From RFPW01 sp040401595 (GTDB taxonomy: Bacteria; Pseudomonadota; Gammaproteobacteria; Burkholderiales; Burkholderiaceae_E): a DNA stretch of 64,000 bases. Of this stretch, positions 26,066 through 34,973 are shown piece after piece. Positions within the stretch are counted from its first letter, which is position 1; every line of letters begins with the position of its first letter. The notes beneath the pieces are model-generated. The model saw only the letters and a program-made list of their open reading frames with translations. It ran no database searches and was not told the DNA's origin. Position numbers and translations under genes: made by a program. The DNA is taken from positions 29,682 to 93,681 of the forward strand of contig JBBAOE010000015.1 in NCBI GenBank assembly GCA_040401595.1, in the 5' to 3' direction.

Positions 26066-27154
26066 GTGACGCTCACCGAACTCAAGTACATCGTCGCCGT
26101 GGCTCGCGAGCGCCACTTCGGTCGTGCCGCGCAGGCCTGCTCGGTCAGCCAGCCCACCTTGTCGGTGGCGGTTCGCAAACTTGAAGAAGAGCTCGGCGTT
26201 CAACTGTTCGAGCGCGGTCCAGCGGAAGTGTCACTGACCCGTGCCGGTACCGACGTGGTTGAACAGGCGCAGCGCGTTCTCGATCAGGCGCAACAAATTC
26301 CGGAGCTGGCGGCGCGGGGAACGGATCCCTTGGCCGGGCCATTGCGCGTCGGGATCATCCCAACGGTTGGGCCCTACCTGTTGCCGACTCTGGTGCCGCG
26401 AGTGATCTCGGATTTCCCCCAGATGCCGCTCCTTCTGCGGGAGGATCTCGCCGAAAAATTGATCGAACAGCTCCGGCAAGGTGACCTGGATGTGGCGATT
26501 CTGGCCGAGCCCCTGGACCTCCAAGGCGTGATGACGCATGTGCTTTATGAAGAACCTTTCGTCGTCGCCGTGCCGACCCGTCATTCCTGGGCGCAGCGCA
26601 GTGAGATCGCAGTGCCCGAGTTGCAGGATCAGACGATATTGCTACTGGACAACGGACATTGTTTGCGGGACCAGGTCCTGAGGCTATGCCCGGAACTGCG
26701 TTGCTTCTCGCAGATCAGTGGTGGGATGCGCCAGGGTTTCGGAGGCAGTTCGCTCGAGATCATCCGATACATGGTGGCCGCCGGTGTCGGCATCACGGTG
26801 TTGCCTGCGACAGCGACGTCCCTAACTCAGCCGACACGGCAAGCCAGCCCGGCGGCGAATGGCGGGACCTCTTCCGCAGTAAACGTTGGGACGACGCCTG
26901 CGCCCCATGGCGGGTTAACGCTGACGACCAGCGGCGCAATGGTGCCCGCGGGCGATGTCGGGATCATGCCGGTGACGGATCGGCTGGTGGCGTATATCCC
27001 GTTTGCTGCGCCAATACCTTTGCGCCGGGTGTTTCTGGCCTGGCGCAGCAGTTTTGGGCGCATCGCGGCGGTCGAGGCGATTCGCGCCGCTGTGCTCGCG
27101 AGCGATCTGCCGGGTGTGGTCAAATCGTCGAACCTGACGTCGATGTCGCCCTGA
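26066..27154 (+). CDS. oxyR: Peroxide-sensing LysR-type regulator OxyR, with insert
   Basis: OxyR (362 aa) activates hydrogen-peroxide defence genes. The N-terminal helix-turn-helix (MTLTELKYIVAVARERHFG then SVSQPTLSVAVRKLEEELG) is OxyR-like. The redox pair falls exactly at Cys199 and Cys208 (GHCLRDQVLRLC), the E. coli numbering. About 50 residues of A/G/T/P-rich sequence (about 253-302) are inserted between ITVLPATAT and RLVAYIPF in the regulatory domain; standard OxyR is about 305-315 aa. The GTG start at 26066 begins at the conserved first residues. cysM starts 14 bases downstream. Confidence 0.9.
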   Translation: MTLTELKYIVAVARERHFGRAAQACSVSQPTLSVAVRKLEEELGVQLFERGPAEVSLTRAGTDVVEQAQRVLDQAQQIPELAARGTDPLAGPLRVGIIPTVGPYLLPTLVPRVISDFPQMPLLLREDLAEKLIEQLRQGDLDVAILAEPLDLQGVMTHVLYEEPFVVAVPTRHSWAQRSEIAVPELQDQTILLLDNGHCLRDQVLRLCPELRCFSQISGGMRQGFGGSSLEIIRYMVAAGVGITVLPATATSLTQPTRQASPAANGGTSSAVNVGTTPAPHGGLTLTTSGAMVPAGDVGIMPVTDRLVAYIPFAAPIPLRRVFLAWRSSFGRIAAVEAIRAAVLASDLPGVVKSSNLTSMSP

Positions 27155-27168
27155 AACATGACGAGTCC

Positions 27169-28074
27169 ATGAACGATTTCCCAACGATCGAAGACGCCAT
27201 CGGCCGGACGCCGCTGGTACGACTGCAGCGTCTGCCCGGCGAGTCGAATAACCGCCGCCACAATGTCATTCTCGGCAAGCTTGAGGGGGATAACCCTGCA
27301 GGCTCGGTCAAAGATCGGCCAGCGATGTCGATGATCGCGCGGGCGGAGGCCCGTGGCGAGATTCGCCCTGGCGACACCCTGATCGAGGCAACCAGTGGCA
27401 ATACCGGAATCGCGCTGGCGATGGCAGCCGCGATCCGCGGGTATCGCATGGTTCTGATCATGCCCGATAACCTGTCGGTCGAACGGCGTCAGGCCATGCG
27501 AGCCTACGGCGCCGAACTGATTCTGGTGACGCGTCAACAAGGCATGGAATACGCGCGCGACCTGGCATTAGCGATGCAGTCGCGCGGTGAGGGGCGGGTG
27601 CTGGATCAATTCGCCAATGACGACAATTGGCTTGCGCACTATGAGGCAACCGGTCCTGAGATCTGGCGCGATACGGGTGGGCGCGTGACCCATTTCGTGT
27701 CAGCCATGGGGACGACTGGCACCATCACCGGCGTTTCCCGCTATCTCAAGGAAGTTCAACCCCAGATTGAAATCGTGGGCGCTCAACCGACCGACGGATC
27801 GTCGATTCCGGGCATTCGGAAGTGGCCACCGGCCTACGTCCCGTCAATTCGACGCCATGCCCTGATTGATCGGATCGAGGAAGTTTCTCAGAACGACGCC
27901 GAATCGATGGCGCGTCAATTGGCCCAGGTCGAGGGGATTTTCTGCGGCCCCTCAGCCGCCGGTGCCTGCTGTATCGCGCTTCGCGTGGCCGAGACGGTCG
28001 AGAACGCGACCATTGTGTTCATTGTCTGTGATCGCGGGGATCGTTACCTTTCGACCGGATTGTTCCCGGATTGA
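27169..28074 (+). CDS. cysM: Cysteine synthase B CysM
   Basis: A 301-residue PLP enzyme that makes cysteine from O-acetylserine with sulfide or thiosulfate. The PLP lysine is Lys48 in GDNPAGSVKDRP, the substrate loop is EATSGNTGIALA, and the phosphate loop is MGTTGTITG. The start IEDAIGRTPLVRLQR and the RKWPPAYVPSI segment favour CysM over CysK. The ATG at 27169 was chosen; the frame is open 510 bases upstream through oxyR, but that part is non-homologous shadow. The 3' end overlaps mltB on the other strand by 56 bases. Confidence 0.93.
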   Translation: MNDFPTIEDAIGRTPLVRLQRLPGESNNRRHNVILGKLEGDNPAGSVKDRPAMSMIARAEARGEIRPGDTLIEATSGNTGIALAMAAAIRGYRMVLIMPDNLSVERRQAMRAYGAELILVTRQQGMEYARDLALAMQSRGEGRVLDQFANDDNWLAHYEATGPEIWRDTGGRVTHFVSAMGTTGTITGVSRYLKEVQPQIEIVGAQPTDGSSIPGIRKWPPAYVPSIRRHALIDRIEEVSQNDAESMARQLAQVEGIFCGPSAAGACCIALRVAETVENATIVFIVCDRGDRYLSTGLFPD

Positions 28075-29359
28075 CCGGGGATTTCGGCTGAGATTTGACC
28101 TGGGCTTTGACCTGGGGTTTGGCTTGGGGCTTTAATGCCTCTGCGTGCGAGGGTCTAGGCTTGGACTGAAGGCTCTGCTTGAGGCCCGACTTGCGTGCTG
28201 ACGTCAGCTCGGGTTTGAGGCCTGGCTGGGCACCCGACCCGAGTCCCGATTGGGGCGCGGATTTGAGGCCTGCCTCACGCGCTTGACGCAGCGCGCTGGC
28301 GAACTCCAGAACGGCCATCGCGTAGTAGCGTGAACGGTTGTAACGCGTCACGACCCAGAAGTTCTTGCCCACTAGGCGAAACATCGAAGGCGCATCGCCA
28401 TTTTGAAATTCCACCAGGGCCAGCAGGCTGTCGGGGGGAATCGGCTCAGCGCTGTCTGCGCCTTGCGAGGCCAGCTGTGCTGGCAAAAAACGCAGTTCGA
28501 TGCCGTCTCTGGTCAAGCCCGCAATATCTGCGGTCGGGCTCAATCGGACTTCCCAGGTACTGCCTGCACCGGGCTGCCAGCCATGTCCGACCAGGAAGTT
28601 GGCAACGCTTCCAATCGCATCGACCGCACTGGCTCGCAGGTCGAGTCGCCCGCTCTCATCGAAGTCGACCGCCCACCGCCGAATGCTTGAGGGCATGAAT
28701 TGCGGCAGGCCGATTGCACCGGCGTAGGATCCACGAGGCTCCAGCGGGTCAATTCCCGCTTCGCGAGTCCAGAGCAGAAAGGCTTCGAGTTCGTCTCGAT
28801 AGAGCTCGGGGCGGCGCCCGTCGACGAAGGCCAGCGTCAGCAGCACGTCCAAGATCCGAAATTGACCGGTGTTGCGTCCGTAAATGGTCTCAACGCCAAT
28901 GACCGCGGCGATGACTTCGGCTGGTACGCCGTATTGGCGCTCGGCGCGGGCCAGCGCAGTCGCGTTTTCGCGCCAGAAATCCAGTCCATGGCGAAGCCGG
29001 ATCGGTTCGATAAACCGACTTCGGTACGCGTTCCAGGACGGCGTCATGCCGGGCGGGGTCGGTGCACTCAAGCGGATCGCAGCATCACTGCGCTGGGCTT
29101 TGGACAGCAGTCGTTCGAGCGCATCGGCATCGAATCCGTGGCGTTGGGCCATCGACTGGATAAAACCGCGAAGGGCGTCTTGCTGGACGAATGCTGCGAG
29201 CGGGTCAACGATGGCCTGCGTGGTCGGGCTGACCGAGGAAGCCCCAGCGGCAGAGCCCGTGGCCACCAGGGGGGCTGCGATCACGGGTCCAACTGCCGTT
29301 GCCAGCATGAGCGTCCGGAAAATTACTGAAATCAAAAAGCACGCACCTGAAATCATCAC
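28019..29359 (-). CDS. mltB: Membrane-bound lytic murein transglycosylase B (MltB/SltB family)
   Basis: A 446-residue exported peptidoglycan lytic transglycosylase. A signal-like N-terminus (about 1-28) is followed by the SLT_2 domain: IGVETIYGRNTG carries the catalytic glutamate, with GSYAGAIGLPQFMPSS and DAIGSVANFLVGHGW following. The last 70 residues are a K/S/P/Q-rich tail (PQVKAQVKSQPKSP), possibly wall-binding. Its 3' end overlaps convergent cysM by 56 bases. Whether it is a lipoprotein is unclear: there is a cysteine at residue 7 but no proper lipobox. Confidence 0.88.
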   Translation of the reverse strand: MMISGACFLISVIFRTLMLATAVGPVIAAPLVATGSAAGASSVSPTTQAIVDPLAAFVQQDALRGFIQSMAQRHGFDADALERLLSKAQRSDAAIRLSAPTPPGMTPSWNAYRSRFIEPIRLRHGLDFWRENATALARAERQYGVPAEVIAAVIGVETIYGRNTGQFRILDVLLTLAFVDGRRPELYRDELEAFLLWTREAGIDPLEPRGSYAGAIGLPQFMPSSIRRWAVDFDESGRLDLRASAVDAIGSVANFLVGHGWQPGAGSTWEVRLSPTADIAGLTRDGIELRFLPAQLASQGADSAEPIPPDSLLALVEFQNGDAPSMFRLVGKNFWVVTRYNRSRYYAMAVLEFASALRQAREAGLKSAPQSGLGSGAQPGLKPELTSARKSGLKQSLQSKPRPSHAEALKPQAKPQVKAQVKSQPKSPVNPGTIRSKGNDPRDHRQ

Positions 29360-29414
29360 AATCCGTTACTCGACCTGCCTGCGCGGAGGGTGCGCGGGAG
29401 TGTACCCTTGGACC

Positions 29415-30341
29415 ATGCAAACGGCTTACATCACTGACCCGGCGTGCCGCAAACACGAGATGATGGCAGGGCATCCCGAGGCCCCAGGCCGTCTGGACGC
29501 CATCCAGGATCGCTTGTTGATCTCAGGCGTTCTCGATGCCATCGCTGTCATCGATCACGCGCCGTGCGCAACGCGCGAAGATCTTCTGGCGGTGCACACG
29601 GCCGAGCATATCGACTCGATGATGGCGCGCCTACCCTCCGAAGGCTACGTCGCGTTTGATGCAGACACGATGGCTAATCGATATACCGGCGAAGCCGTTC
29701 TGAGGGCTGCCGGTGCGGCGGTTCAGGCGACTGAGATGGTGCTGGCGGGCGAGGTACAGAATGCGTTTTGTGCCATTCGCCCCCCCGGCCATCATGCGAC
29801 TCGCGAAGCCGTCATGGGATTCTGTTTTGTCAACAACGTCGCCGTCGCCGCCCAGGTGGCTCTTGGCCGCGGCGGGTTGGAGCGGGTAGCGATCGCAGAT
29901 TTCGATGTCCATCACGGCAATGGCACCGAGGACATTTTTGCCGACGATGATCGCGTCCTGATGGTGGGGATTTTTCAGCATCCGCTTTATCCCTTTAGCG
30001 GCGAGCAGCCTCTGGGCGAGAACATCGTCTGCGTGCCGCTGCCCGCCGGTGCGGACGGGGTCGCCTTTCGGGCAGCGGTCACCGACGTCTGGCTTCCCGC
30101 GCTCGAAGCCTTTCGGCCGCAGATGGTGTTTATCTCGGCTGGTTTTGACGCCCACCAGGAGGACCCGCTGGGGGGCTTGAGATTGCGTGCCGAAGACTAT
30201 CGTTGGGTGACGGAGCGGCTGCTCGAGGTCGCGCAACGGCACGCCGCTGGGCGCGTGGTCAGCGTGCTTGAAGGCGGGTATGACGAGCCGGCACTGGCGC
30301 GTTGCGTCGAGGTCCACCTGCGGGCAATGGCCGGCATCTGA
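29415..30341 (+). CDS. Histone deacetylase family protein (acetylpolyamine/acyl-lysine amidohydrolase-like)
   Basis: A 308-residue zinc amidohydrolase of the arginase/deacetylase fold. Zinc and catalytic motifs are intact: RPPGHHA (His-His), DFDVHHGNGT (Asp, His) and SAGFDAHQEDP (Asp), plus the LEGGYD C-terminal motif. Such bacterial proteins deacetylate acetylpolyamines, acetoin-related substrates or proteins; the substrate cannot be chosen here. The ATG at 29415 starts MQTAYITDPAC; the longer frame upstream is antisense to mltB. It lies 10 bases before the crotonase gene, suggesting an operon with the acyl-CoA genes. Confidence 0.88.
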   Translation: MQTAYITDPACRKHEMMAGHPEAPGRLDAIQDRLLISGVLDAIAVIDHAPCATREDLLAVHTAEHIDSMMARLPSEGYVAFDADTMANRYTGEAVLRAAGAAVQATEMVLAGEVQNAFCAIRPPGHHATREAVMGFCFVNNVAVAAQVALGRGGLERVAIADFDVHHGNGTEDIFADDDRVLMVGIFQHPLYPFSGEQPLGENIVCVPLPAGADGVAFRAAVTDVWLPALEAFRPQMVFISAGFDAHQEDPLGGLRLRAEDYRWVTERLLEVAQRHAAGRVVSVLEGGYDEPALARCVEVHLRAMAGI

Positions 30342-30351
30342 AGGGGGAAAC

Positions 30352-31161
30352 ATGGCAGATTCAGTGTCTGGGGGCGATGATGCCCTGGTTCTGGTCGATC
30401 GCATGGGGGCCATTGCGCGGCTGACCCTAAATCGCCCTGAACAGTTCAATGCGTTGACTGGTGACATGATCGGACGGCTCGAGGGCGTATTGCGAGGCCT
30501 CGGCGCCGATCCGTCGGTTCGCGTCATCGTGCTGGCAGCGGCCGGGCGGGCTTTTTGCGCCGGCCATGACCTGCGCGATGTGCAGCAGACCGCTGCGGCA
30601 GGTGGGCAGGTGGCGGCTGCAGCACTTTTTGCGCGCTGCAGCCGGATGATGCAGACCATCCAGACCATCCCGCAGCCGGTGATTGCCCGGGTCCACGGGG
30701 TCGCGACGGCTGCGGGCTGCCAGCTGGTTGCCATGTGCGATCTGGCGGTGGCTTCCTCAGACGCCCGATTTGCCGTCTCCGGGATCAACCTGGGCCTGTT
30801 CTGCGCGACGCCGGGTGTCGCATTGTCGCGCAACATGTCGCGCAAGCAGGCGTTTGAGATGTTGGTGACGGGCGAATTCATCGACGCATCGACCGCGCTC
30901 GAGCGAGGTCTGATCAACAGGGTTGTCGCCATGGATTCGCTGGATCACGAGATTGCATCCCTGGCGGCGACAATTTGCGCAAAACCCGCGCATGCCATCG
31001 GAATGGGCAAGCAGCTCTTTTATCGGCAACTGGAAATGGGAATCGCTGGCGCCTACCAGTTGGCTGGACACACGATGGCTTGCAACTTGGTCTCTGAGCC
31101 GACGCGGGAAGGAATTGAGGCATTTCTGGAAAAACGCCCACCCCGCTGGATCGCTCCATGA
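30352..31161 (+). CDS. Crotonase-fold enoyl-CoA hydratase-like protein, atypical active site
   Basis: A 269-residue crotonase-superfamily protein. The acyl-CoA oxyanion-hole segments are present (FCAGHDLRD near 64 and HGVATAAGCQLVAMCDLAV near 105-125). By position, the two glutamates that hydrate enoyl-CoA in standard hydratases are replaced, by Gln in AAGCQL and Gly in FAVSGINLG. This pattern is seen in the ECHDC3-type subgroup, so it may not be a true hydratase. The ATG at 30352 follows AAGGGGGAAAC. It sits between the deacetylase-like gene and etfB. Confidence 0.85.
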   Translation: MADSVSGGDDALVLVDRMGAIARLTLNRPEQFNALTGDMIGRLEGVLRGLGADPSVRVIVLAAAGRAFCAGHDLRDVQQTAAAGGQVAAAALFARCSRMMQTIQTIPQPVIARVHGVATAAGCQLVAMCDLAVASSDARFAVSGINLGLFCATPGVALSRNMSRKQAFEMLVTGEFIDASTALERGLINRVVAMDSLDHEIASLAATICAKPAHAIGMGKQLFYRQLEMGIAGAYQLAGHTMACNLVSEPTREGIEAFLEKRPPRWIAP

Positions 31162-31169
31162 ACGGAGCG
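31152..31169 (+). terminator. Hairpin at the end of the crotonase gene
   Basis: CGCTCC (31152-31157) and GGAGCG (31164-31169) form a 6-bp stem spanning the stop codon. There is no following T-run, so it would be at best a weak or factor-dependent terminator before etfBA. Confidence 0.3.
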
Positions 31170-31192
31170 CCATGAGCGGACGGCCCTGACCT

Positions 31193-31198
31193 TATAAT
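31193..31198 (+). promoter_or_regulatory. Possible -10 element upstream of etfB
   Basis: A perfect TATAAT lies 44 bases before the etfB ATG, just after a hairpin at the end of the preceding gene. No good -35 is visible at 16-18 bases upstream, so an internal promoter for etfBA is only suggested. Confidence 0.35.
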
Positions 31199-31241
31199 CT
31201 CAGGCTGAACGATTGAACATCTGCTGCAGGAGCGTCGATTG

Positions 31242-31997
31242 ATGAAGATTCTGGTCCCGGTTAAGCGGGTAGTCGATTACAACGTGAAAGTCCGGGTCAA
31301 GAGTGATCAGACCGGGGTGGATATCGCGAACGTCAAGATGTCGATGAACCCGTTCGACGAGATTGCCGTCGAAGAAGCCGTTCGGCTGAAAGAAAAGGGC
31401 GTCGCAACCGAAATTGTGGTGGTCTCATGCGGGACGACGGCCTGCCAGGAAACGCTGCGCACGGCACTCGCACTCGGTGCTGATCGCGCCATTCTGGTCG
31501 ATACGGGTGAGGTTGATCTGCAGCCGCTCGCGGTGGCCCACCTGCTGAACGCTCTTGTCGCCCGCGAACTTCCCCAACTGGTGATTCTCGGCAAACAGGC
31601 GATCGATGACGACGCCAATCAGACCGGTCAAATGCTGGCTGCGCTTGCCGCGATGCCCCAAGCGACCTTTGCTTCAAAGGTCGAAGTGCAAGGCTCAGAA
31701 GTGATCGTGACGCGGGAAGTCGATGGCGGGCTCGAGACCCTGGCGCTAACCATGCCCGCTGTGGTGACCACAGACCTGCGTCTCAATGAGCCGCGCTATG
31801 TGACCCTGCCGAACATCATGAAAGCGAAAAAGAAGCCGCTGGATATCGTCAAACCGGTCGATCTGGGCGTGGATCCATCGCCCCGACTGAAGACGTTGAA
31901 GGTGGTCGAGCCGAAGTCGCGCTCGGCCGGCATCCAGGTTCCCGACGTCAGTACGCTGGTCGACAAACTTCGGAACGAAGCGAAAGTCGTCACCTGA
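31242..31997 (+). CDS. etfB: Electron transfer flavoprotein subunit beta
   Basis: EtfB (251 aa) binds AMP and pairs with EtfA to carry electrons from acyl-CoA dehydrogenases to ETF:quinone oxidoreductase. Diagnostic parts are MKILVPVKRVVDYNVKVRV at the start, NPFDEIAVEEAVRLKE, and the ETF signature VILGKQAIDDDANQTGQMLA near 109. The lysine-rich segment MKAKKKPLDI is the recognition loop. The ATG at 31242 gives the standard N-terminus; a TTG sits immediately upstream. Confidence 0.96.
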   Translation: MKILVPVKRVVDYNVKVRVKSDQTGVDIANVKMSMNPFDEIAVEEAVRLKEKGVATEIVVVSCGTTACQETLRTALALGADRAILVDTGEVDLQPLAVAHLLNALVARELPQLVILGKQAIDDDANQTGQMLAALAAMPQATFASKVEVQGSEVIVTREVDGGLETLALTMPAVVTTDLRLNEPRYVTLPNIMKAKKKPLDIVKPVDLGVDPSPRLKTLKVVEPKSRSAGIQVPDVSTLVDKLRNEAKVVT

Positions 31998-32071
31998 GGG
32001 GGCGCCAGGTGATCGCCTGCTGGATGCGTCGCTGGGCGCCGAGCCCGTTCTCCCCTGTTTAAGGATTTTTC

Positions 32072-33007
32072 ATGACTGCTCTTGTCATTGCAGAACACAA
32101 CAACCTGAGCCTGCGGGCCGCGACCTACAATGCAATCGCTTGCGCGCTGGCTTGCGCTGGCGAGGTCCATGTGCTGATCTCCGGATCCCAGTGTCAGGTC
32201 GCTGCTGCCGCTGCTGCCGCGATTCCGGGCGTGGCCAAGGTCCTGGTTGCCGACGCGCCTCACCTTGCCGAGCAACTCGCCGAGAACGGCGCAGCTCAGG
32301 CGGTTGCCGCAGCGCAAGTGGCGACCTATTCGCACATTGTTGCGCCCGCGACGGCCTTTGGTAAAAACGTGGCGCCCAGGGTGGCGGCCTTGTTGGGGGT
32401 TTCGCAGATTTCCGATGTCTCGCGCGTGGTCTCGCCCGACACCTTCGAACGACCCATCTATGCGGGAAATGCGATCGCGACCGTGCAATCCATCGACCCG
32501 ATCAAGGTCATGACGGCGCGCACAACGGCCTTCGATCCCGTTTCGGCGACTGGGGGCAGTGCCATCCTGGAGGCTGTGGCTGCTGTGGCCGACTCCGGGC
32601 GGGCCCGTTTTGTCGGTCGTGAAGTGGCCAAGAATGATCGTCCTGAACTGGCAGCGGCCAAGACCGTGGTGTCAGGCGGGCGGGGCATGGGTTCGGCCGA
32701 GAACTTCCATTTGCTCGAACCATTGGCAGATCGTCTGGGTGCTGCCATGGGCGCCTCTCGTGCAGCGGTTGACGCCGGTTATGCCCCCAATGACTGGCAG
32801 GTCGGCCAGACGGGCAAGATCGTTGCGCCACAACTCTACGTGGCAATCGGTATTTCCGGTGCTATCCAGCATCTTGCCGGCATGAAGGACAGCAAAGTGA
32901 TTGTGGCAATCAACAAGGATGCCGAAGCCCCGATCTTTGGCGTTGCCGACTACGGGCTGGTAGGCGATCTGTTCGAAGCGGTACCCGAACTCGCTGCCAA
33001 GCTCTGA
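32072..33007 (+). CDS. etfA: Electron transfer flavoprotein subunit alpha
   Basis: EtfA (311 aa) carries the redox-active FAD. The N-terminal half resembles EtfB, and the C-terminal FAD domain shows SGGRGMGSAENF, VDAGYAPNDWQVGQTGKIVAP, YVAIGISGAIQHLAGM and INKDAEAPIFGVADYGLVGD. It lies 74 bases after etfB and 34 bases before the acyl-CoA dehydrogenase gene, its likely electron donor. The length is normal. Confidence 0.96.
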   Translation: MTALVIAEHNNLSLRAATYNAIACALACAGEVHVLISGSQCQVAAAAAAAIPGVAKVLVADAPHLAEQLAENGAAQAVAAAQVATYSHIVAPATAFGKNVAPRVAALLGVSQISDVSRVVSPDTFERPIYAGNAIATVQSIDPIKVMTARTTAFDPVSATGGSAILEAVAAVADSGRARFVGREVAKNDRPELAAAKTVVSGGRGMGSAENFHLLEPLADRLGAAMGASRAAVDAGYAPNDWQVGQTGKIVAPQLYVAIGISGAIQHLAGMKDSKVIVAINKDAEAPIFGVADYGLVGDLFEAVPELAAKL

Positions 33008-33041
33008 GTGATCACGAACCCGTCCGTTTGAGGAATCCGCC

Positions 33042-34928
33042 ATGGCTTATACCGCCCCGCTTGCCGACATGCTCTTTGTCCTGCGCGAACTCGCAGGTCT
33101 GGAGGCAATTCAGGCGCTTCCTGGGTTTGAGGAGGCCAGTACCGATACGGTGACGGCTGTCCTTCAGGAGGCGGCCCGGTTTCATCAGGAAGTGGTTGCG
33201 CCGCTGAATTGGACGGGAGACATCGAGCCTGCCCACTGCCGTGATGGCATCGTGACGACCACACCCGGATTTGTCGCCGCGTTCAAGGCCTTTGGCGCAG
33301 CCGGTTGGCAGGGGGTTCAGCACCCGCAAGTCTTCGGCGGCATGGGGCTGCCCAAGCTGGTGGCAACGCCCTGTTCCGAGATGCTTAATTCGGCCAATCT
33401 CGCGTTCGCCCTGTGCCCGCTGTTGACCGATGGCGCGATCGAGGCATTCATGACGGCGGGCACTGCCGATTTGCAGCAGCGCTGGGTGCCCCACCTCATC
33501 AGCGGCCAGTGGACTGGCACCATGAACCTGACCGAGCCGCAGGCGGGCAGTGACCTGTCGATGGTCCGCACGCGTGCAGAGCCTCAGGCAGACGGAACGT
33601 ATCGCCTCTTCGGACAGAAGATCTACATCACCTTCGGTGAGCACGATCTGGCCGAGAACATCGTTCATCTCGTGTTGGCCCGGGTTGCGGGTGCTCCTGA
33701 GGGTGTGAAGGGGCTGTCGCTCTTTGTCGTACCCAAGGTCCTGGTCCATGAAGACGGGACCCTGGGTGCCCGCAACGACGTCTGGTGCGCATCGGTCGAG
33801 CACAAGCTGGGCATCAAGGCGAGCCCGACAGCGGTCTTGCTCTACGGCGATGGTCAGCATCCGGTCGCAGCGCCCGGGGGCGGTGCGGCCGCACCCGGCG
33901 CGATCGGCTGGCTGGTTGGCGAAGAGAACCGTGGGCTTGAGACCATGTTCATCATGATGAACGCCGCTCGATTTGCGGTGGGCATGCAAGGTGTCGCCAT
34001 CGCCGAGCGGTCTTATCAGAAGGCAGTCGGGTACGCACGTGATCGCGTGCAGAGCCGTGCCGTCGAGGGTTCTGCGGGTCCGGTCGCGATTGTTCACCAC
34101 CCGGATGTTCGGCGCATGCTGATGACGATGCGGGCGCTGACTGAGGGTGCGCGTGCGCTTGGGTATGTGGCTGCTGCAGCCTTTGACCAGGCGCATGCGG
34201 ATCCTGACCCGATCGCGGCAGCCGAGGCCCGCACGTTCTACGAATTCCTGGTCCCGATCGTGAAAGGATTTTCAACGGAAATGTCCCTGGAGGTGACTTC
34301 CTTGGGGGTCCAGATTCATGGTGGGATGGGCTTCATCGAGGAGACAGGCGCAGCGCAGTATTACCGTGACGCCCGGATCCTGACGATTTACGAAGGTACG
34401 ACTGCGATCCAGGCCAATGATCTGGTGGGGCGCAAGACCGCCCGGGATGGCGGGCGTACCGCACTCGCTGTGATGGCCCGGGCACGCGCCACCGCGGCAG
34501 AATTGGCCGAGTCGGCGATCACCGCCCGATCCCGTCTTGAAGCCGAGTCCGGTTCGGGTTTGCCGGCCGATACCGCCGCCACGCTGGCCGCGCTCGCGAA
34601 CCGTCTCGGGCAGGCTTGCGACGCGCTCGAAGGCGCCATCGTCTATGTGGCGGGAACGGCAAAGGCTGAACCTCGCCATGCCTATGCCAGCAGCGTGCCC
34701 TACCTGATGCTGACGGGCGTCGTGCTGGCTGGCTGGCAGATGGGCCGAGCGGCGATGGTCGCCGCCGATCATCTCGCGGGCGGGGAGGGCGACGCAGCGT
34801 TTCTGCGGGCCAAACTCGGGACTGCGCGCTTCTATGCGGACCACATTCTGACCCGAGCGGCTGGGCTGGCGGAGTCCGTTGTTGCCGGTGCGGCCGGGAC
34901 CCTCGCGCTCGAAGAAGCGAGCTTCTAA
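33042..34928 (+). CDS. Acyl-CoA dehydrogenase, long form with C-terminal extension
   Basis: A 628-residue FAD-dependent acyl-CoA dehydrogenase. Visible parts: MNLTEPQAGSDLS and the ITFGEHDL loop of the FAD/substrate site, GENRGLETMF-like EENRGLETMFIMMN, the QIHGGMGFIEETGAAQYYRDARI block and the IYEGTTAIQANDLVGRK segment. The extra 150-residue C-terminal helical domain (about 480-628) is typical of the 600-residue subgroup that includes FadE5 and DmdC-like enzymes. Chain-length or thio-substrate preference cannot be read. It follows etfA closely and probably donates electrons to that ETF. Confidence 0.92.
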   Translation: MAYTAPLADMLFVLRELAGLEAIQALPGFEEASTDTVTAVLQEAARFHQEVVAPLNWTGDIEPAHCRDGIVTTTPGFVAAFKAFGAAGWQGVQHPQVFGGMGLPKLVATPCSEMLNSANLAFALCPLLTDGAIEAFMTAGTADLQQRWVPHLISGQWTGTMNLTEPQAGSDLSMVRTRAEPQADGTYRLFGQKIYITFGEHDLAENIVHLVLARVAGAPEGVKGLSLFVVPKVLVHEDGTLGARNDVWCASVEHKLGIKASPTAVLLYGDGQHPVAAPGGGAAAPGAIGWLVGEENRGLETMFIMMNAARFAVGMQGVAIAERSYQKAVGYARDRVQSRAVEGSAGPVAIVHHPDVRRMLMTMRALTEGARALGYVAAAAFDQAHADPDPIAAAEARTFYEFLVPIVKGFSTEMSLEVTSLGVQIHGGMGFIEETGAAQYYRDARILTIYEGTTAIQANDLVGRKTARDGGRTALAVMARARATAAELAESAITARSRLEAESGSGLPADTAATLAALANRLGQACDALEGAIVYVAGTAKAEPRHAYASSVPYLMLTGVVLAGWQMGRAAMVAADHLAGGEGDAAFLRAKLGTARFYADHILTRAAGLAESVVAGAAGTLALEEASF

Positions 34929-34973
34929 CGCCGCCGTCGCCAAGCCGGACCACCGGTTCTTTCAGGGGTTTTC

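Noticed and set aside
26659..27168. Frame extending cysM 510 bases upstream
   Set aside because: This part overlaps the 3' half of oxyR in another frame and has no homology to cysteine synthase; CysM starts at 27169.
28884..29414. N-terminal extension of the deacetylase-like gene
   Set aside because: The extension is antisense to mltB; the family begins at MQTAYITD (29415).
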